From positions 310,001 to 374,000 of the forward strand of contig NZ_OEQK01000003.1 in assembly GCF_900240405.1 (NCBI RefSeq): a stretch of 64,000 nt of DNA. Direction: 5' to 3'. This document shows, in pieces, positions 17,876-26,767 of the stretch. Below the pieces are notes generated by a model, which searched no databases, was not told the DNA's origin, and was given only the letters and a program-made list of their open reading frames with translations. How positions within the stretch are numbered: the first letter of the stretch is position 1; every line of letters begins with the position of its first letter. The position numbers and the translations under genes were made by a program. Source of the stretch: Salirhabdus sp. Marseille-P4669. GTDB lineage: Bacteria > Bacillota > Bacilli > Bacillales > Alkalibacillaceae.

Positions 17876-18736
17876 ATGTCATCCGATTCCAATTATATAT
17901 ACGAGAAAACCCATTGCTTTACCGAATATGACACGTTAAAAAGGGTTATTTTATGCCAACCGCAATATATGACCATACGAGACGTGATCAATGATACACA
18001 AAAGAAATTTAAAGACGAGGGAATACATATTGAAAAAGCGTTGGAGCAGCACCGAGAATTTGTTCATCAGTTAAACGAGCACGGGGTTGAGACGATTTTA
18101 CTTCCTTATCACAAAAAATACCCTGAACAGGTTTTCACACGGGATATTGGCTTTACACTTGGTCAAACGCTATTTGTTGCTCAAATGGCCCACGATGTAC
18201 GACAAGGAGAAGAAAAAGTGTTGAAGGTTTGGTTGGAGGATGAAGAGATTTCATACTACGACCTAATTGGAGATAAAATAGAAGGCGGCGATGTCATTAT
18301 CGATCGGGATACCATTTATATCGGCCTAAGTAATCGGACCAATGAGGATGCAGTGCGCCATGTCGAAAGCCTGCTAACGAATTTCGACGTGAAGGCGATA
18401 CCGTTTAAAGAGACATACCTTCATTTAGACTGCGTATTTAACGTGCTTTCACCAGAGGTCGCCCTCATATACCCAGAAGCCTTAACGAAGGAAGATATCG
18501 AGTACTTCTCTTCCAAATATGAACTCATCGAGGTTTCCAAAGAGGAGCAATTTACATTAGGTACGAATGTATTAAGTATTGGGAACAACAAGGTTTTCAG
18601 TCTCCCGAACAACAAGAAGGTGAATGAGCAAATGCGTGCGAAGGACTTTGAAGTATTAGAAGTGGAGTATGACGAAATCATTAAATCCGGTGGCTCCTTC
18701 CGCTGTAGTACGTTACCGATTTTACGAGAAAGATGA
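17876..18736 (+). CDS. Dimethylarginine dimethylaminohydrolase/arginine deiminase superfamily protein (YkgA-like)
   Basis: A 286-residue guanidino-group-modifying protein. The catalytic features are VFTRDIGFTLG (substrate-binding Asp), KIEGGDVII (Glu/Asp), ETYLHLDCVFNVL (catalytic His) and a C-terminal SGGSFRCSTLPIL with the nucleophilic Cys. This arrangement is that of DDAH/arginine deiminase fold enzymes, and overall it resembles Bacillus subtilis YkgA. It would hydrolyse a guanidino compound to citrulline and amine or ammonia; the exact substrate is unknown. The start follows TTAGGAGGAACAAACC. A strong terminator separates it from the convergent mutS2-like gene. Confidence 0.85.
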   Translation: MSSDSNYIYEKTHCFTEYDTLKRVILCQPQYMTIRDVINDTQKKFKDEGIHIEKALEQHREFVHQLNEHGVETILLPYHKKYPEQVFTRDIGFTLGQTLFVAQMAHDVRQGEEKVLKVWLEDEEISYYDLIGDKIEGGDVIIDRDTIYIGLSNRTNEDAVRHVESLLTNFDVKAIPFKETYLHLDCVFNVLSPEVALIYPEALTKEDIEYFSSKYELIEVSKEEQFTLGTNVLSIGNNKVFSLPNNKKVNEQMRAKDFEVLEVEYDEIIKSGGSFRCSTLPILRER

Positions 18737-18789
18737 ATAATTGTCAGAGCTATCCTAAGCATAACAAAAGGAATCCTAAAAAATATAGA

Positions 18790-18819
18790 GTAGGACCAGG
18801 AGGCTTCTCCTGGTCCTAC
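18790..18819. terminator. Bidirectional terminator
   Basis: A 13-bp perfect stem GTAGGACCAGGAG / CTCCTGGTCCTAC with a GCTT loop, between convergent genes. T tracts beyond the stem are weak. Confidence 0.75.
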
Positions 18820-18838
18820 AAACCGTTTATTCATCGCG

Positions 18839-20761
18839 CTATTCAATCTCAATTGTTAATCCCTCAACATGTCTTTTTTCCATTATCCGACTTTTCTTTC
18901 GTTCCTCCTTTGATTTGAAAATTTGATCAAAATCATAACCGGCCGGATATAGTTCACTTGCTTTAATATGCAGCTTCAGAAATTTATGATTGATTGTCTT
19001 TTTCTCACCCTTCATTTGAATCACATAATTACCTCTACTGTCAGGTCCTGTGTAAACTATACCAGTTTCATCATTTGGGGAAACCTTCACATTATCACCC
19101 TGATCAAACTGAGGCACTACACCCTGTTTTTTCTCCTTTTTCACTGGTCTCGCATATCGATTCACTGCGATTTGTTTTTGATAGCTACGCTTGAAAGCTT
19201 CCTTACCTTCAAAATGAATGTGCTCTCGCTTCTCCTTGTAAATCAGCTCATATGCCCGTTCCACAAGCTCTGGATGCATTCCTAGCTTTATTGCAATTGG
19301 GAACGCTTGACTATTTCCTGCTTCCCCTACTAATAATTTGTATGTTGGCTGCAATGTATTTATATCGAACTCCATGGAACCATTGATAAATCCAGCCTTC
19401 TTCTGTGCTAAGGTTTTTAATTCACTATAATGGGTAGTAGCAAGTAAGGTTGCTCCTTTATCTACGAGCTGCTCCAATATTACCTGGGCAAGGGCCATCC
19501 CTTCATTTGGATCGGTTCCGGAGCCTAATTCATCTAATAACACAAGGGTATTATCATTGGTTTCCTCTAGAACCTGAATCATATTTTTCAACCTATAACT
19601 AAACGTACTTAAATTTTCATCAATGCTTTGACCATCTCCCATATCAACGAAAATGTTGGCAAATAGATGGATTGTACTACCCTCTTCAGCCGGAATGAGC
19701 AGGCCTGTCTGTGCCATCATACAAAGGAGGCCAACTGTTTTTAATGTTACTGTTTTCCCTCCTGTATTAGGACCAGTAATAACTAATGCTCGATCTATTC
19801 GGTCCAAATGGATGGAAAGTGGCACAACATTTCCTTTCAGCATTGGGTGTCGCGCCTTTATTAAGTGAATTTCATACTCTTCATTTAATTGAGGCAGGAC
19901 ACCATCTATGGACAATCCATGCTTCGCCTTCGCAAATAGCACATCATAATGAAGCATTGTATCCATGGCAATGTTTATTTCCTGCTCCTTTTCCAAAATC
20001 ATATTGGTTAAGGTGTACAGAATTTGCTGTACTTCATGCTCTTCTGTCATTTTTAATAATTCCACTTCTCCCTGAATGTCTGCCACCGCCCTTGGGGTAA
20101 TAAAGACCGTAGCACCTGAGGAGGACACATCCACAACCAAACCATCAACCTTATTTTTAAATTGCCTTTTCACTTGTAAGGCATAGCTACCATTTTTTCG
20201 CACGATATGCTTTTCCTGTAAATAGTCCGCGATGCGCTTCGAACGAGCTGCAGCCTCTGCCTTCTCTTTTCCTTCCTTTTCCCGTTGGTCAATTAGCCTT
20301 CTCACCTTGGCAAGTTCTGGTGTAGCATAATCATCGATTTGACCAAATTTCAGACAACGTGTTAATTCATCTTCCACCTCTTGAAGGTTTTCAATCGACC
20401 TTACATACGATGAAATCGTAGGAGCCACATTTTCCTTATCTCGCATAAATTGCTTCAGCTTTCGGCAATGGTCCAAAAAGGATTGAACCTTTGTTAGCTG
20501 TTCTGGTTTTAACGGTAGTCCCTTGTGTCCTTGCTCCAAATAAAGCTCTACATCGTCCAAGGAGTAAATCGGTACATTAGAGCTAATTTTTACAATTTCA
20601 ATCGCTTCCTTTACCTCTTCCTGCATCCTTTCCAGCTGCGTTTTGTTTTGAATAAGCGGGCTAGATTTAATCTTCGCCTTTCCCTGTAGTGTTAATGCAA
20701 ATTGTGAAACTTCCTTTAAAATGCGTTCGTATTCAAGCTTTTCTATTGTATTTCTATTCAA
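18839..20761 (-). CDS. MutS2-like ATPase lacking the Smr nuclease domain
   Basis: 640 residues. The order is that of MutS2: N-terminal core and long helical clamp region (1-300), then an ATPase with Walker A GPNTGGKT, Walker B LVLLDELGSGTDPNEG and the TTHYSELK switch, then a KOW-like beta segment (FDQGDNVKVSPNDETGIVYT, about 560-610). Housekeeping MutS2 is about 140 residues longer and ends in an Smr domain; that domain is absent here. In B. subtilis MutS2 senses collided ribosomes and its ATPase/KOW parts are linked to ribosome splitting. Translation starts at TTG behind AAAGGAGGATATTACA. The gene is preceded by a 350-nt leader with a peptide ORF and two terminators, which suggests antibiotic- or stalling-dependent expression. 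Confidence 0.85.
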   Translation of the reverse strand: MNRNTIEKLEYERILKEVSQFALTLQGKAKIKSSPLIQNKTQLERMQEEVKEAIEIVKISSNVPIYSLDDVELYLEQGHKGLPLKPEQLTKVQSFLDHCRKLKQFMRDKENVAPTISSYVRSIENLQEVEDELTRCLKFGQIDDYATPELAKVRRLIDQREKEGKEKAEAAARSKRIADYLQEKHIVRKNGSYALQVKRQFKNKVDGLVVDVSSSGATVFITPRAVADIQGEVELLKMTEEHEVQQILYTLTNMILEKEQEINIAMDTMLHYDVLFAKAKHGLSIDGVLPQLNEEYEIHLIKARHPMLKGNVVPLSIHLDRIDRALVITGPNTGGKTVTLKTVGLLCMMAQTGLLIPAEEGSTIHLFANIFVDMGDGQSIDENLSTFSYRLKNMIQVLEETNDNTLVLLDELGSGTDPNEGMALAQVILEQLVDKGATLLATTHYSELKTLAQKKAGFINGSMEFDINTLQPTYKLLVGEAGNSQAFPIAIKLGMHPELVERAYELIYKEKREHIHFEGKEAFKRSYQKQIAVNRYARPVKKEKKQGVVPQFDQGDNVKVSPNDETGIVYTGPDSRGNYVIQMKGEKKTINHKFLKLHIKASELYPAGYDFDQIFKSKEERKKSRIMEKRHVEGLTIEIE

Positions 20762-20790
20762 TGTAATATCCTCCTTTTATATGTAAACAT

Positions 20791-20823
20791 AAAAAAAAAC
20801 GCCTCAAGCCTCTGCTTAAGACG
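20791..20823 (-). terminator. Attenuator terminator 2, next to the mutS2-like start
   Basis: CGTCTTAAGC / GCTTGAGGCG (10 bp including G-U pairs, AGAG loop) followed by nine T on the minus strand, about 25 nt before the ribosome-binding site. Confidence 0.85.
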
Positions 20824-20904
20824 GTAGTCATTGTCCCTTCACTTTTGGGTTTTGATAAAATGCTCTTAGGAATGAAATCCCAGCCCTAGAACAAATGCCT
20901 CTTA

Positions 20905-20940
20905 TCAAAAAAAGCTATAGCAAACAACGCCATAGCTTTA
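20905..20940 (-). terminator. Attenuator terminator 1
   Basis: On the minus strand AAGCTATGGC pairs with GCTATAGCTT (one G-U) and is followed by seven T. It lies between the leader peptide and terminator 2. Confidence 0.8.
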
Positions 20941-21059
20941 CGTATATACCTATACTTATCCGCTTCGTAGCTTGTTCTTAATTGTCCTGAAAAAGGCATT
21001 ACAAATAAACTAGCTAAATCACTAGTTTTTCAACCTTTTACAAGCTATCCAATTATGGA

Positions 21060-21083
21060 TTAATTAAGAACTGCCACACTCAT
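21060..21083 (-). CDS. Leader peptide (7 residues) of the mutS2-like gene
   Basis: ATG AGT GTG GCA GTT CTT AAT TAA encodes MSVAVLN. It is preceded by AAAGGAG at good spacing, far stronger than chance for so short an ORF. The last three codons overlap a 10-nt segment that can pair with RNA further downstream, so ribosome position on this ORF would change leader folding. It lies about 35 nt after the predicted transcription start. Confidence 0.65.
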   Translation of the reverse strand: MSVAVLN

Positions 21084-21124
21084 AAAACAAACTCCTTTAA
21101 GTGAAGGGTTATAATTTAAGCTTA

Positions 21125-21153
21125 AGTATAATCATAACATCCAAATTTGTAAA
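21125..21153 (-). promoter_or_regulatory. SigA-type promoter of the mutS2-like transcript
   Basis: On the minus strand TTTACA (21153-21148), a 17-nt spacer, then TATACT (21130-21125). Start of transcription is expected near 21118. Confidence 0.75.
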
Positions 21154-21173
21154 TATGTTGTACATATCATTCT

Positions 21174-23315
21174 TTACACTGCTTCAATCAATCCGCGCTC
21201 TAAACAAGCGGAAACAGATAGCTGCTTCGTTTCCTTCGAGAACTGTATTTCCATCTGATCCTCATCCAAATTCGTAATGATTCCTTGACCAAACGCCCGA
21301 TGCTCGATTTTTAGTCCAACCTTGATGACTGCCTCATCTTTAATTGCATTGGGATTTACCGGAGCTTTTCGCTTTTTTACTTTGAATGTCTCCGGTTTAT
21401 GAAGAACGTCTTCATTCGGATGTAAAATATTTTGCACATTCAAAACAAACATAGAGGGCTTCACTGCCTTCCCATATTTTTCACGGTATGCTAGCAGCTC
21501 CAAATGGTATCTCGCTCTTGTCATGCCAACGTAAAAAAGACGCACTTCTTCCTCTTGATCCTGTGCTTCCTTTGCTGGAATCACGCCTTGAACTAAGTCC
21601 ACCATAAATACCGTATCAAACTCCAATCCCTTCGAACTGTGGAGAGTGGACAAGGTTACTGCATTCTCACCCTTGTTAAACCGAGAAGCTTTCATTAAGG
21701 CATCTAAGTGTTTGATTCGATTTGCAAACTCGATCAAGTTGTTCGTTGATTCCCCAATTTGTTCAAGGGAATACAGAGTCTCAAGAAACGTTTCCATCTT
21801 AAATCCGAGCTCTTTACACATCTTCTTTAATACCTTTTCATACCCAAAATCATCACGAATCGTTCGAATCACATGTCGCGGCGTGCGAAGTGTCATTTTA
21901 CGATAAATGTCTTTAATCTTCTTGATTTTAGTAAGTTGCCAATCCTTCAATTCATCCATTTCCATCAAATGATCAAATACAGAAAGCTCTCGAGGTCCAT
22001 TCCGTAGTTTCCCGACCTGGTGCTTCGTTAAATACAGATCAAACTTCGCGTACACCCGTTCAAAAATATCTACTCGTGTATTATCAAAGGCAAGGCGCAT
22101 AAAGTTTAGGATGTCCTGCACTATCCAATGACTGAAAAAGCGGTTATTGGAATCCTTGATGTAAAAAGGTATTTTAGCCCGATCAAATGCATCCACTAAT
22201 AGAATGGAAGAGGAATGATTCCGGAACAAAATGGCAACCTCTTTGTAACGCTCCAGCCTCTGTATCTTTTCTACCAAATAATTCGCCTGATATTGGTAGT
22301 CTGCGAGCATTTTTATTTCGATCGGCTTATGGGATACGTTTTTCGTAAACATATTTTTATCATAACGATTTTTATTTTGCTTTATAAATTGATTGGCTGC
22401 ATTCACAATGTCTGATGACGAGCGATAATTTTGTTCCATTTTTAAAACTTGTGCTGTTGGATATGCGTTTTTAAAATCCATTAAATACTGGGGCTCAGCT
22501 GCTCGCCAACCATATATAGACTGATCATCATCCGCAACGACACATAGGTTTTGATGCTTTTCTACAAGCTTCTTTACAATATAATGCTGCACCAGCGATG
22601 TATCCTGACTCTCATCTGTTAAGACATAGTCATATCGGCTCTGATAGGATGCCAGAATATCTTCATCTCCTTGGAGAGCATGATATGCGATGGTGAGCAT
22701 ATCGTCATAGTCTACTAGAAGATTGCTTGTCCCATGCTTTTTATATTTTTCATATTCCTGTAGGATTTCCAACGCCTTTGGAACCTCACACTTTACCGTT
22801 CCCCATTTGTTATCTGGTATGAGCTTATTTTTCACAAAGCTAATATAGGTCGTTAACTCGTCCAATTGATCGTCAGTAATTGGCTCTTGATTCAAAGATT
22901 TATATAAATTTCGCAATAAAATCTTCTTGTTTATTCCGCTTGGATTGTCCCCTTCAATAATTTGATAAGAAACACCCTTACGTCTAAAATACTTCCGAAC
23001 GACTTCAAATGCTAGACTATGAATCGTTGAAAAATCAACAGATGGAAGTTCTGGAAAAAAGCGCTGAAACCTTTCCTTCATATCATTTGCTGATGCATTA
23101 CTAAAGGTAACAGCTTTGATTCGAGCAGGTTCTACACCCTTTACCTCGATCAAATAGCCAATTCTCATAATGATTGTAGTCGTCTTCCCTGATCCAGGTG
23201 AAGCTAATAGTAGCAATGGCCCTTCTGTATGTAGCACCGCTTTTTTCTGTATGGTATTAAGGGAAACCCCAATCTCTTGTTTTTTTCTCTTAAAGAAGCT
23301 TTTTCCTGTCTGCAC
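21174..23315 (-). CDS. UvrD/Rep-type ATP-dependent DNA helicase (YjcD-like)
   Basis: 713 residues with all superfamily 1A motifs: Walker A ASPGSGKTTT (about 38-47), TFSNASANDMKERF (Ia), LTDESQDTS (II), VADDDQSIYGWRAA (III), EQNYRSSSDIVNAAN (IV), TLHSSKGLEFDTVF (V) and LFYVGMTRARYHLELL (VI). It ends with a small beta-rich domain (GLKIEHRAFGQGIITNLDED) like that of PcrA/YjcD, which may contact RNA polymerase or DNA. It unwinds DNA 3' to 5' in repair or at replication-transcription conflicts. It lies upstream of, and on the same strand as, the mutS2-like gene, but the latter has its own promoter just past this stop. Confidence 0.9.
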   Translation of the reverse strand: MQTGKSFFKRKKQEIGVSLNTIQKKAVLHTEGPLLLLASPGSGKTTTIIMRIGYLIEVKGVEPARIKAVTFSNASANDMKERFQRFFPELPSVDFSTIHSLAFEVVRKYFRRKGVSYQIIEGDNPSGINKKILLRNLYKSLNQEPITDDQLDELTTYISFVKNKLIPDNKWGTVKCEVPKALEILQEYEKYKKHGTSNLLVDYDDMLTIAYHALQGDEDILASYQSRYDYVLTDESQDTSLVQHYIVKKLVEKHQNLCVVADDDQSIYGWRAAEPQYLMDFKNAYPTAQVLKMEQNYRSSSDIVNAANQFIKQNKNRYDKNMFTKNVSHKPIEIKMLADYQYQANYLVEKIQRLERYKEVAILFRNHSSSILLVDAFDRAKIPFYIKDSNNRFFSHWIVQDILNFMRLAFDNTRVDIFERVYAKFDLYLTKHQVGKLRNGPRELSVFDHLMEMDELKDWQLTKIKKIKDIYRKMTLRTPRHVIRTIRDDFGYEKVLKKMCKELGFKMETFLETLYSLEQIGESTNNLIEFANRIKHLDALMKASRFNKGENAVTLSTLHSSKGLEFDTVFMVDLVQGVIPAKEAQDQEEEVRLFYVGMTRARYHLELLAYREKYGKAVKPSMFVLNVQNILHPNEDVLHKPETFKVKKRKAPVNPNAIKDEAVIKVGLKIEHRAFGQGIITNLDEDQMEIQFSKETKQLSVSACLERGLIEAV

Positions 23316-23459
23316 AAAAACTAATCCTCTCTACCTTTAACTAATTTAATGGTAGCACGGATTTTAGAGGTTGTATATTACGTATGATGGATTACTAGAA
23401 AATGTTATATTTGGAGAATTCGGACTAGCCCGAGTTCCAAATAATTTCCCCAAAAGGAA

Positions 23460-23494
23460 ACGGGACAAGAGACGCAATCGCACTCTTATCCCGT
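23460..23494 (-). terminator. Terminator after the DUF2935-like gene
   Basis: ACGGGACAAGAG / CTCTTATCCCGT with one mismatch and an 11-nt loop, just beyond the stop codon of the minus-strand gene. Confidence 0.65.
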
Positions 23495-23499
23495 AATGA

Positions 23500-23928
23500 T
23501 TATTGTCTTTGATATAAAATCGTTTGAGCAACTCCAATAAAGTATTCCGACTCTACAATAATATGATTCATGACAACCTTAGCTGTTGGATTAGTTTTTA
23601 TTGGTTCACTCTTTTCCAAAAGAGACCTGCAAAAGTTAATAAACTGTTCACTCTGCTTCAAGCAAAAGGTTGTAAGCTGCAAAACATCCTGATACAGAGA
23701 TGGGGATACTTGCCCATTTGTGCGGTTAACCGTTTCAATATAACGGATAACGCGCTGGTGTGCTTTGGCAAACTCCTTCTCCCATTCTTTTAAAGCTTTT
23801 ACATATTCATCCTCAAGGTTTGTAACTAATTCCCGAATGACAACCGTATGCTCCTCCTCTTGGTGCTTCCAAAACTCTGCCTCATCCAAAACCCGGAGTG
23901 GCATCTGGTTTCCATAATAATATTGCAC
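23500..23928 (-). CDS. DUF2935-like helical protein
   Basis: 142 residues, all-helical. EAEFWKHQEEEHTVVIREL (about 16-34) and the late HIIVESEYFIGV resemble DUF2935, a ferritin-like four-helix family of Bacilli with His/Glu residues that may bind metal. No membrane segment. Function unknown; transcribed alone. Confidence 0.6.
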   Translation of the reverse strand: MQYYYGNQMPLRVLDEAEFWKHQEEEHTVVIRELVTNLEDEYVKALKEWEKEFAKAHQRVIRYIETVNRTNGQVSPSLYQDVLQLTTFCLKQSEQFINFCRSLLEKSEPIKTNPTAKVVMNHIIVESEYFIGVAQTILYQRQ

Positions 23929-24084
23929 GCTTTAGCTCCTCCAATCTATGTAGTATTAGTACCAACATATTCGAAGGATGTAGCAGTAGAACCTTATCGA
24001 AAGGTTTGATTAAACAATTGTAGTTACATAGGTTTCAAACAAACGAATGACACCTTTATTAATGTCCACAACCGTGCTGCTCCT

Positions 24085-24705
24085 CTACTTATTCCTCAAA
24101 ATAACAGATTGAAAGTTAAATTTCCCACCAACTATTTCTTTCGGTACTACTTCAAAATATTCGATATGGAAGAATTCTACCAATAATTCTTTTAGAGATT
24201 CATCTTCATAAAAGGAAAAGAATCTCTTTGGGCTATAATGATCCTCCTCCCATACCCCTTCCCAATTTTCTCCACCATACACGCCTAAATAAAATAACCC
24301 AGACGGTTTTAACACCCTTTTTATCTCTTGTAAAACATCCTTAATATCTTCCTTTGGAGTGTGAAGTAGACAATTAAGAGCCCAAATGGAATCAAAGTGG
24401 TGATTGGGAAAAACAAGATTGTAGAAGCTCATAACCTCTGCATCTAAGCCCTTTTCCTTGCACAGTTTAATCATATCAGGTGAAATATCGGTACTGAAGG
24501 TCCTTAAGCCTTGCTCTTTAAAATAAAGACTATCTTTCCCTGGTCCCGCTCCAATTTCTAGTAGACTGTTACAATTATATTGTCGAATGTAGCTCAAAAA
24601 GTTGTCTCTTTCTTTAACCTTCCAGTCCTGTACATTTGAAGTATTCCTTTCCAAGGCTTTTTTGTTATAGGATTCTATAATATTTTTATCGAATGTGCTT
24701 GTCAT
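24085..24705 (-). CDS. Class I SAM-dependent methyltransferase
   Basis: 206 residues. Motif I LLEIGAGPGKDSLYF (about 46-60) binds SAM, TFSTDISPDMIKLC gives the acidic ribose-binding residue, FDSIWALNCLLHTP is motif II/post-II and LKPSGLFYLGVYGG motif III. It belongs to the Methyltransf_11/25 type small-molecule methyltransferases; the substrate cannot be predicted. It is transcribed alone. Confidence 0.85.
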   Translation of the reverse strand: MTSTFDKNIIESYNKKALERNTSNVQDWKVKERDNFLSYIRQYNCNSLLEIGAGPGKDSLYFKEQGLRTFSTDISPDMIKLCKEKGLDAEVMSFYNLVFPNHHFDSIWALNCLLHTPKEDIKDVLQEIKRVLKPSGLFYLGVYGGENWEGVWEEDHYSPKRFFSFYEDESLKELLVEFFHIEYFEVVPKEIVGGKFNFQSVILRNK

Positions 24706-24817
24706 TTTTATTCTCCTTACTATAGCCAGTTTATTTCCCTTCCTTACATCACATCTTCATCACGAAACTATATATTAGCACAAAATTAAACAAATTCAGA
24801 ATAATATATAAAATAAA

Positions 24818-24849
24818 TTAGCTCCGACCCTAATTGGATTCGAAGCTAA
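24818..24849 (-). terminator. Terminator after the lipoprotein gene
   Basis: TTAGCTCCGA / TCGAAGCTAA hairpin with one mismatch; the minus-strand side continues into TTTATTTTATA. Confidence 0.6.
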
Positions 24850-24866
24850 GATTATTTTATCGGTTT

Positions 24867-25508
24867 TTAATTATGTAAACTCTTCACTCTTTCATCCACA
24901 TACTGCAAATCAAATTGCATCCGATCATTTACTCTAAATGCAGATAAGTATTGATCAGAGCCACGGTAATAATACATAACATTTGTCTCATTATCTACCG
25001 CTGTTGGTTCTCCTAAGCCAAGATCTGACTTTTCACTCACAAGATGCAACGGAACACTTCCTACAATATGATTAATCTTTGAATCCATAACAAACGCAAC
25101 TACATAAGAACCATCAACAAAACTCCAATTTGCTTGACCTGTCATATCATCGATACTGTCAGGTTTTCCAAATTCTAGTGATGCCTCTTCAATGGACATT
25201 CCTAGACGAATCAAATTAATTCGAAATTCGGTAGTGCCATAGTCTTCACTAACATTCAGGAATCCTGCAGAATACACCGAATGGAATTCTTTTTCACTTT
25301 CACTACTAATCTTACTTTCATTCTCTGAATCCACTTCCGTTTCATCATTAGTAGTGTTGTCTACTTTCTCTATTTCCCCATTTGGTGATATATCTTGAGC
25401 TGTTTTTACGGATTCATTAAACTCGCTATTAGCTGACTCACTTCCTTTATTATCATTTGTACAACCAACTAAAAATAGAATAATAAGTAAAATGATTGCT
25501 TTTTTCAT
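24867..25508 (-). CDS. Lipoprotein of unknown function
   Basis: 213 residues. The signal peptide KKAIILLIILFLVGC ends in a lipobox with Cys-16. A long Ser/Glu/Asn-rich linker (about 20-75) precedes a folded C-terminal part (FRINLIRLGMSIEEASLEFG..., YYYRGSDQYLSAFRVND), whose opening resembles the small beta-lactamase-inhibitor-like/SmpA-type repeats that sense the cell envelope. It is expected on the outer face of the membrane. Single gene. Confidence 0.65.
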   Translation of the reverse strand: MKKAIILLIILFLVGCTNDNKGSESANSEFNESVKTAQDISPNGEIEKVDNTTNDETEVDSENESKISSESEKEFHSVYSAGFLNVSEDYGTTEFRINLIRLGMSIEEASLEFGKPDSIDDMTGQANWSFVDGSYVVAFVMDSKINHIVGSVPLHLVSEKSDLGLGEPTAVDNETNVMYYYRGSDQYLSAFRVNDRMQFDLQYVDERVKSLHN

Positions 25509-25617
25509 AATGTACTCCTTTGTACGGACTAAATATTATAATAGAACTTTTTACCTATTATATTGGTGGCACGTGGAATACACAATAGTTTTTGGTAAAG
25601 TCATCATGAATCCTTTG

Positions 25618-26124
25618 TCAAGTTAAGGCATTTCGTAAATTTACAATATTGTTCGGATTACCAGTCCACTTACTCATCAGTTCCTGTTGTCTAATTTTTA
25701 AATCCCCATATGGTTCTTCCATTATGTCAACTTCATCGAACCTTTCATTTAATACATTTGCTGCTCGAATCTTTCGATAACCACCAAACCCTGTATCATC
25801 ATTTAGCAACCAAACTACTCTTTTAATATTTGCAAATAAAATCCCACCTGTACACATAGGACAAGGCTCCAAAGAAGTATAGATAGTAAATTTCTGACGA
25901 TTCACTTTCGCAGTCAATATGGCTTGTCCTGAATTTCGTATTGCATTGATTTCTGCGTGAGCCGTTGCATCTTGATGTGGATGTACTTGGTTTCGTCCTT
26001 TAGCTATTAAATTACCATCTTCATCTACAATTACAGCTCCTATTGGATATGTATTTTCATTAAGGGCTTTTTCAGCCTCTTTTAACGCTATTTCCGAAAA
26101 ATATCTATCCTTATCAAAACTCAT
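25618..26124 (-). CDS. Cytidine/deoxycytidylate-type nucleoside deaminase
   Basis: The zinc motifs are complete: THAEINAIRNS (HAE with catalytic Glu) and SLEPCPMCTGGILF (PCxxC). The spacing and the C-terminal YGDLKIRQQELMSKW place it among guanine deaminase/TadA-like nucleoside deaminases acting on a free base or nucleoside. The frame extends to 26157, but the ATG at 26124 (MSFDKDRYF) behind GAGAGGAAAGAATA is the likely start. About 168 residues, cytoplasmic. Confidence 0.85.
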   Translation of the reverse strand: MSFDKDRYFSEIALKEAEKALNENTYPIGAVIVDEDGNLIAKGRNQVHPHQDATAHAEINAIRNSGQAILTAKVNRQKFTIYTSLEPCPMCTGGILFANIKRVVWLLNDDTGFGGYRKIRAANVLNERFDEVDIMEEPYGDLKIRQQELMSKWTGNPNNIVNLRNALT

Positions 26125-26241
26125 TATTCTTTCCTCTCTAATTATCGTTTTCAGCATTTATTCTTCTATTGTTCCTAAACCGCTGTCGTACTTCACCCTT
26201 AGAATATATCCTTCAATTTGATATACCTATTCGTTCAACAA

Positions 26242-26646
26242 TCAGCTAATCCGCTCTTCCGTTTCCCTAACAATCATCCACTTCTCATTCATACGCATCC
26301 AATTTTCAATCGTAAATAACCTTGCTAAAATCTCCTCATTCTTAACAATCAATTGTTCATAAAACACAACAGCATTTTTACTATTTCGTAATCGAATCAC
26401 TCTATTCTCAAATCTTTTTTGTGTACCCATATAATGCTTGACGGATTGTTCCATTCCACTTATCGCGTCTAGTTTGGAGAAGAAAATCGGTTTTTCCTGT
26501 GCGCTATTGAAAAAAGAAACATAATAATCACTAGTCATTCGATCCACTAAGGATGTATCTCCTGTAAGCATTGCATTGCTCCAGTCGTTAATAAACTGAT
26601 TATGCATATTTGTAAATTCCTTTAAGGATTCCTGTACATCTAGCAT
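26242..26646 (-). CDS. NTF2-like (DUF4440/SnoaL-type) protein
   Basis: A 134-residue protein with the early helix FINDWSNAMLTGDTSLVDRM, then SDYYVSFF and later VVFYEQLIVKN and NEKWMIVRETEE strands, typical of the NTF2-like cone fold. No catalytic residues can be assigned. It starts at an ATG behind GGGAGGGCTCGCA. Function unknown. Confidence 0.6.
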   Translation of the reverse strand: MLDVQESLKEFTNMHNQFINDWSNAMLTGDTSLVDRMTSDYYVSFFNSAQEKPIFFSKLDAISGMEQSVKHYMGTQKRFENRVIRLRNSKNAVVFYEQLIVKNEEILARLFTIENWMRMNEKWMIVRETEERIS

Positions 26647-26723
26647 TGCGAGCCCTCCCGTACGATATTATCTGTTTATAATTCAACAGGATGGATTGTA
26701 TTCCCTTCTTTATCCAAAACGGA

Positions 26724-26756
26724 ATAAAAAAAGAGTTGAAGGTAAAACCTTAACTC
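26724..26756 (-). terminator. Terminator after the VOC gene
   Basis: GAGTTAAGGT / ACCTTCAACTC stem on the minus strand followed by TTTTTTT. Confidence 0.8.
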
Positions 26757-26767
26757 CCTTTAATAAG

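Larger units (their letters stand above)
20770..21118 (-). promoter_or_regulatory. Attenuator leader RNA of the mutS2-like gene
   Basis: On the minus strand this region carries, in order, a 7-codon leader ORF, alternative complementary segments and two terminators before the TTG start. GTTCTTAATT inside the leader ORF (21062-21071) is exactly complementary to AATTAAGAAC (20974-20983). TAGCTTGT just after the leader (21040-21047) is complementary to ACAAGCTA (20968-20975); the two targets overlap, so the pairings exclude each other. CCCTTCACTT before the leader (21099-21108) is complementary to AAGTGAAGGG (20835-20844) just before terminator 2. This is the layout expected for ribosome-mediated attenuation. 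Confidence 0.65.

Noticed and set aside
18421-18852. 143-residue minus-strand ORF opposite the DDAH-like gene
   Set aside because: It is the complement of a well-recognised enzyme gene and includes a terminator; an antisense shadow.
20770-21118. T-box or known metabolite riboswitch before the mutS2-like gene
   Set aside because: No T-box sequence (AGGGTGGNACC) or recognised aptamer motif is present, whereas a leader ORF with SD is.
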